Origin: an uncultured Clostridia bacterium
Lineage (GTDB): Bacteria; Bacillota; Clostridia; Christensenellales; DTU072
DNA length: 5,388 nt
Assembly: GCA_934296355.1 (NCBI GenBank)
Contig: CAKRAY010000106.1
Span: forward strand, 1-5,388
Direction of reading: 5' to 3'
The notes beneath the pieces were generated by a model. The model worked only from the letters and a program-made list of their open reading frames with translations, did not search any database and had not been told where the DNA came from. Made by a program: the position numbers and the translations under genes. Shown piece by piece: positions 5,196 through 5,388 of the stretch. Each line of letters starts with the position of its first letter. Position 1 is the first letter of the stretch.

Positions 5196-5388
5196 ATGGC
5201 ATATTATCGTATTCGGGAATTGCGTGAAGAAAGAGGGTTAAAGCAAAAAGAACTTGCCCATGTTTTGCACTGCTCGCAACAAGTATACAGTAATTACGAA
5301 CTCGGACAAAGGGATATTCCCACCGATATTCTCATTGCCCTATCCTCTTTTTACGAAGTGTCGGTAGACTATATTCTTAACATAAGCG
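5196..5388 (+). CDS. XRE-family helix-turn-helix regulator (partial, 3' end missing)
   Basis: The first 64 codons are present; the window ends one base into codon 65. The sequence is a complete lambda-Cro/XRE DNA-binding domain. Helix 1 is RIRELREERG. The helix-turn-helix at about 17-36 is QKELAHVLHCSQQVYSNYEL, with the conserved S-x-YE. The family's GQRDIP turn, helix 4 (DILIALSSFYEVS) and closing VDYIL follow. The ATG has only a weak Shine-Dalgarno (AGAGAG, four bases away), fitting low expression of a regulator. It is divergent from the lipoprotein gene across 190 bp containing two repeated operator-like sites. It is therefore probably a repressor of that gene and of itself. The domain normally ends near residue 65-70, and whether a C-terminal sensor domain follows cannot be seen. 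Confidence 0.9.
   Translation, partial: MAYYRIRELREERGLKQKELAHVLHCSQQVYSNYELGQRDIPTDILIALSSFYEVSVDYILNIS

Overview
The window looks like chromosomal sequence from an AT-leaning Gram-positive bacterium of the Clostridia type (Bacillota), probably an uncultured one. Every recognisable gene start except that of the end-truncated regulator carries a strong Shine-Dalgarno site. Promoters match the sigma-A consensus with 17-bp spacers. The large secreted protein has a lipobox signal peptide, and its Ig-like domain and repeated body resemble surface lipoproteins of gut Clostridia. The window starts inside a repeat and stops inside a gene, so it may be a whole short contig whose left edge broke at a multicopy repeat. 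No tRNA, rRNA or CRISPR array was seen.

Layout. 1-271: a self-complementary non-coding element (about 205 bp) followed by a second copy of its first 66 bp. 301-802 (+): a consensus promoter and a gene for a four-helix membrane protein of unknown function. 839-2477 (-): a decay zone in which one intact gene, an O6-alkylguanine-DNA alkyltransferase (ogt, 1484-2020), sits among three wrecks. These are a glycosyltransferase reduced to its start and its C-terminus (839-1167), a NADAR/YbiA-like gene with two breaks (1275-1443) and the first 76 codons of a DUF2075-type protein (2247-2477). 2670-3100 (-): a frameshifted, internally deleted IS481-family transposase. 3173-5005 (-): a 610-residue lipoprotein closed by a strong terminator. 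5196-5388 (+): the first 64 codons of an XRE-family DNA-binding regulator, cut by the window end.

How the parts work together. The clearest functional unit is the divergent pair at the right end. The lipoprotein gene has a perfect TTGACA-17-TATAAT promoter, and two near-identical 17-bp sites (TACTGCAA..TGCGGT) lie inside it and beside it. The second site abuts the extended -10 of the regulator's own promoter. The likely model is an XRE repressor controlling both the lipoprotein and itself. The ogt gene has its own promoter and appears to share its terminator (1245-1270) with the NADAR-like remnant. The remainder reads as recent gene erosion: short internal deletions and 1-2 nt shifts that leave start sites and terminators in place.
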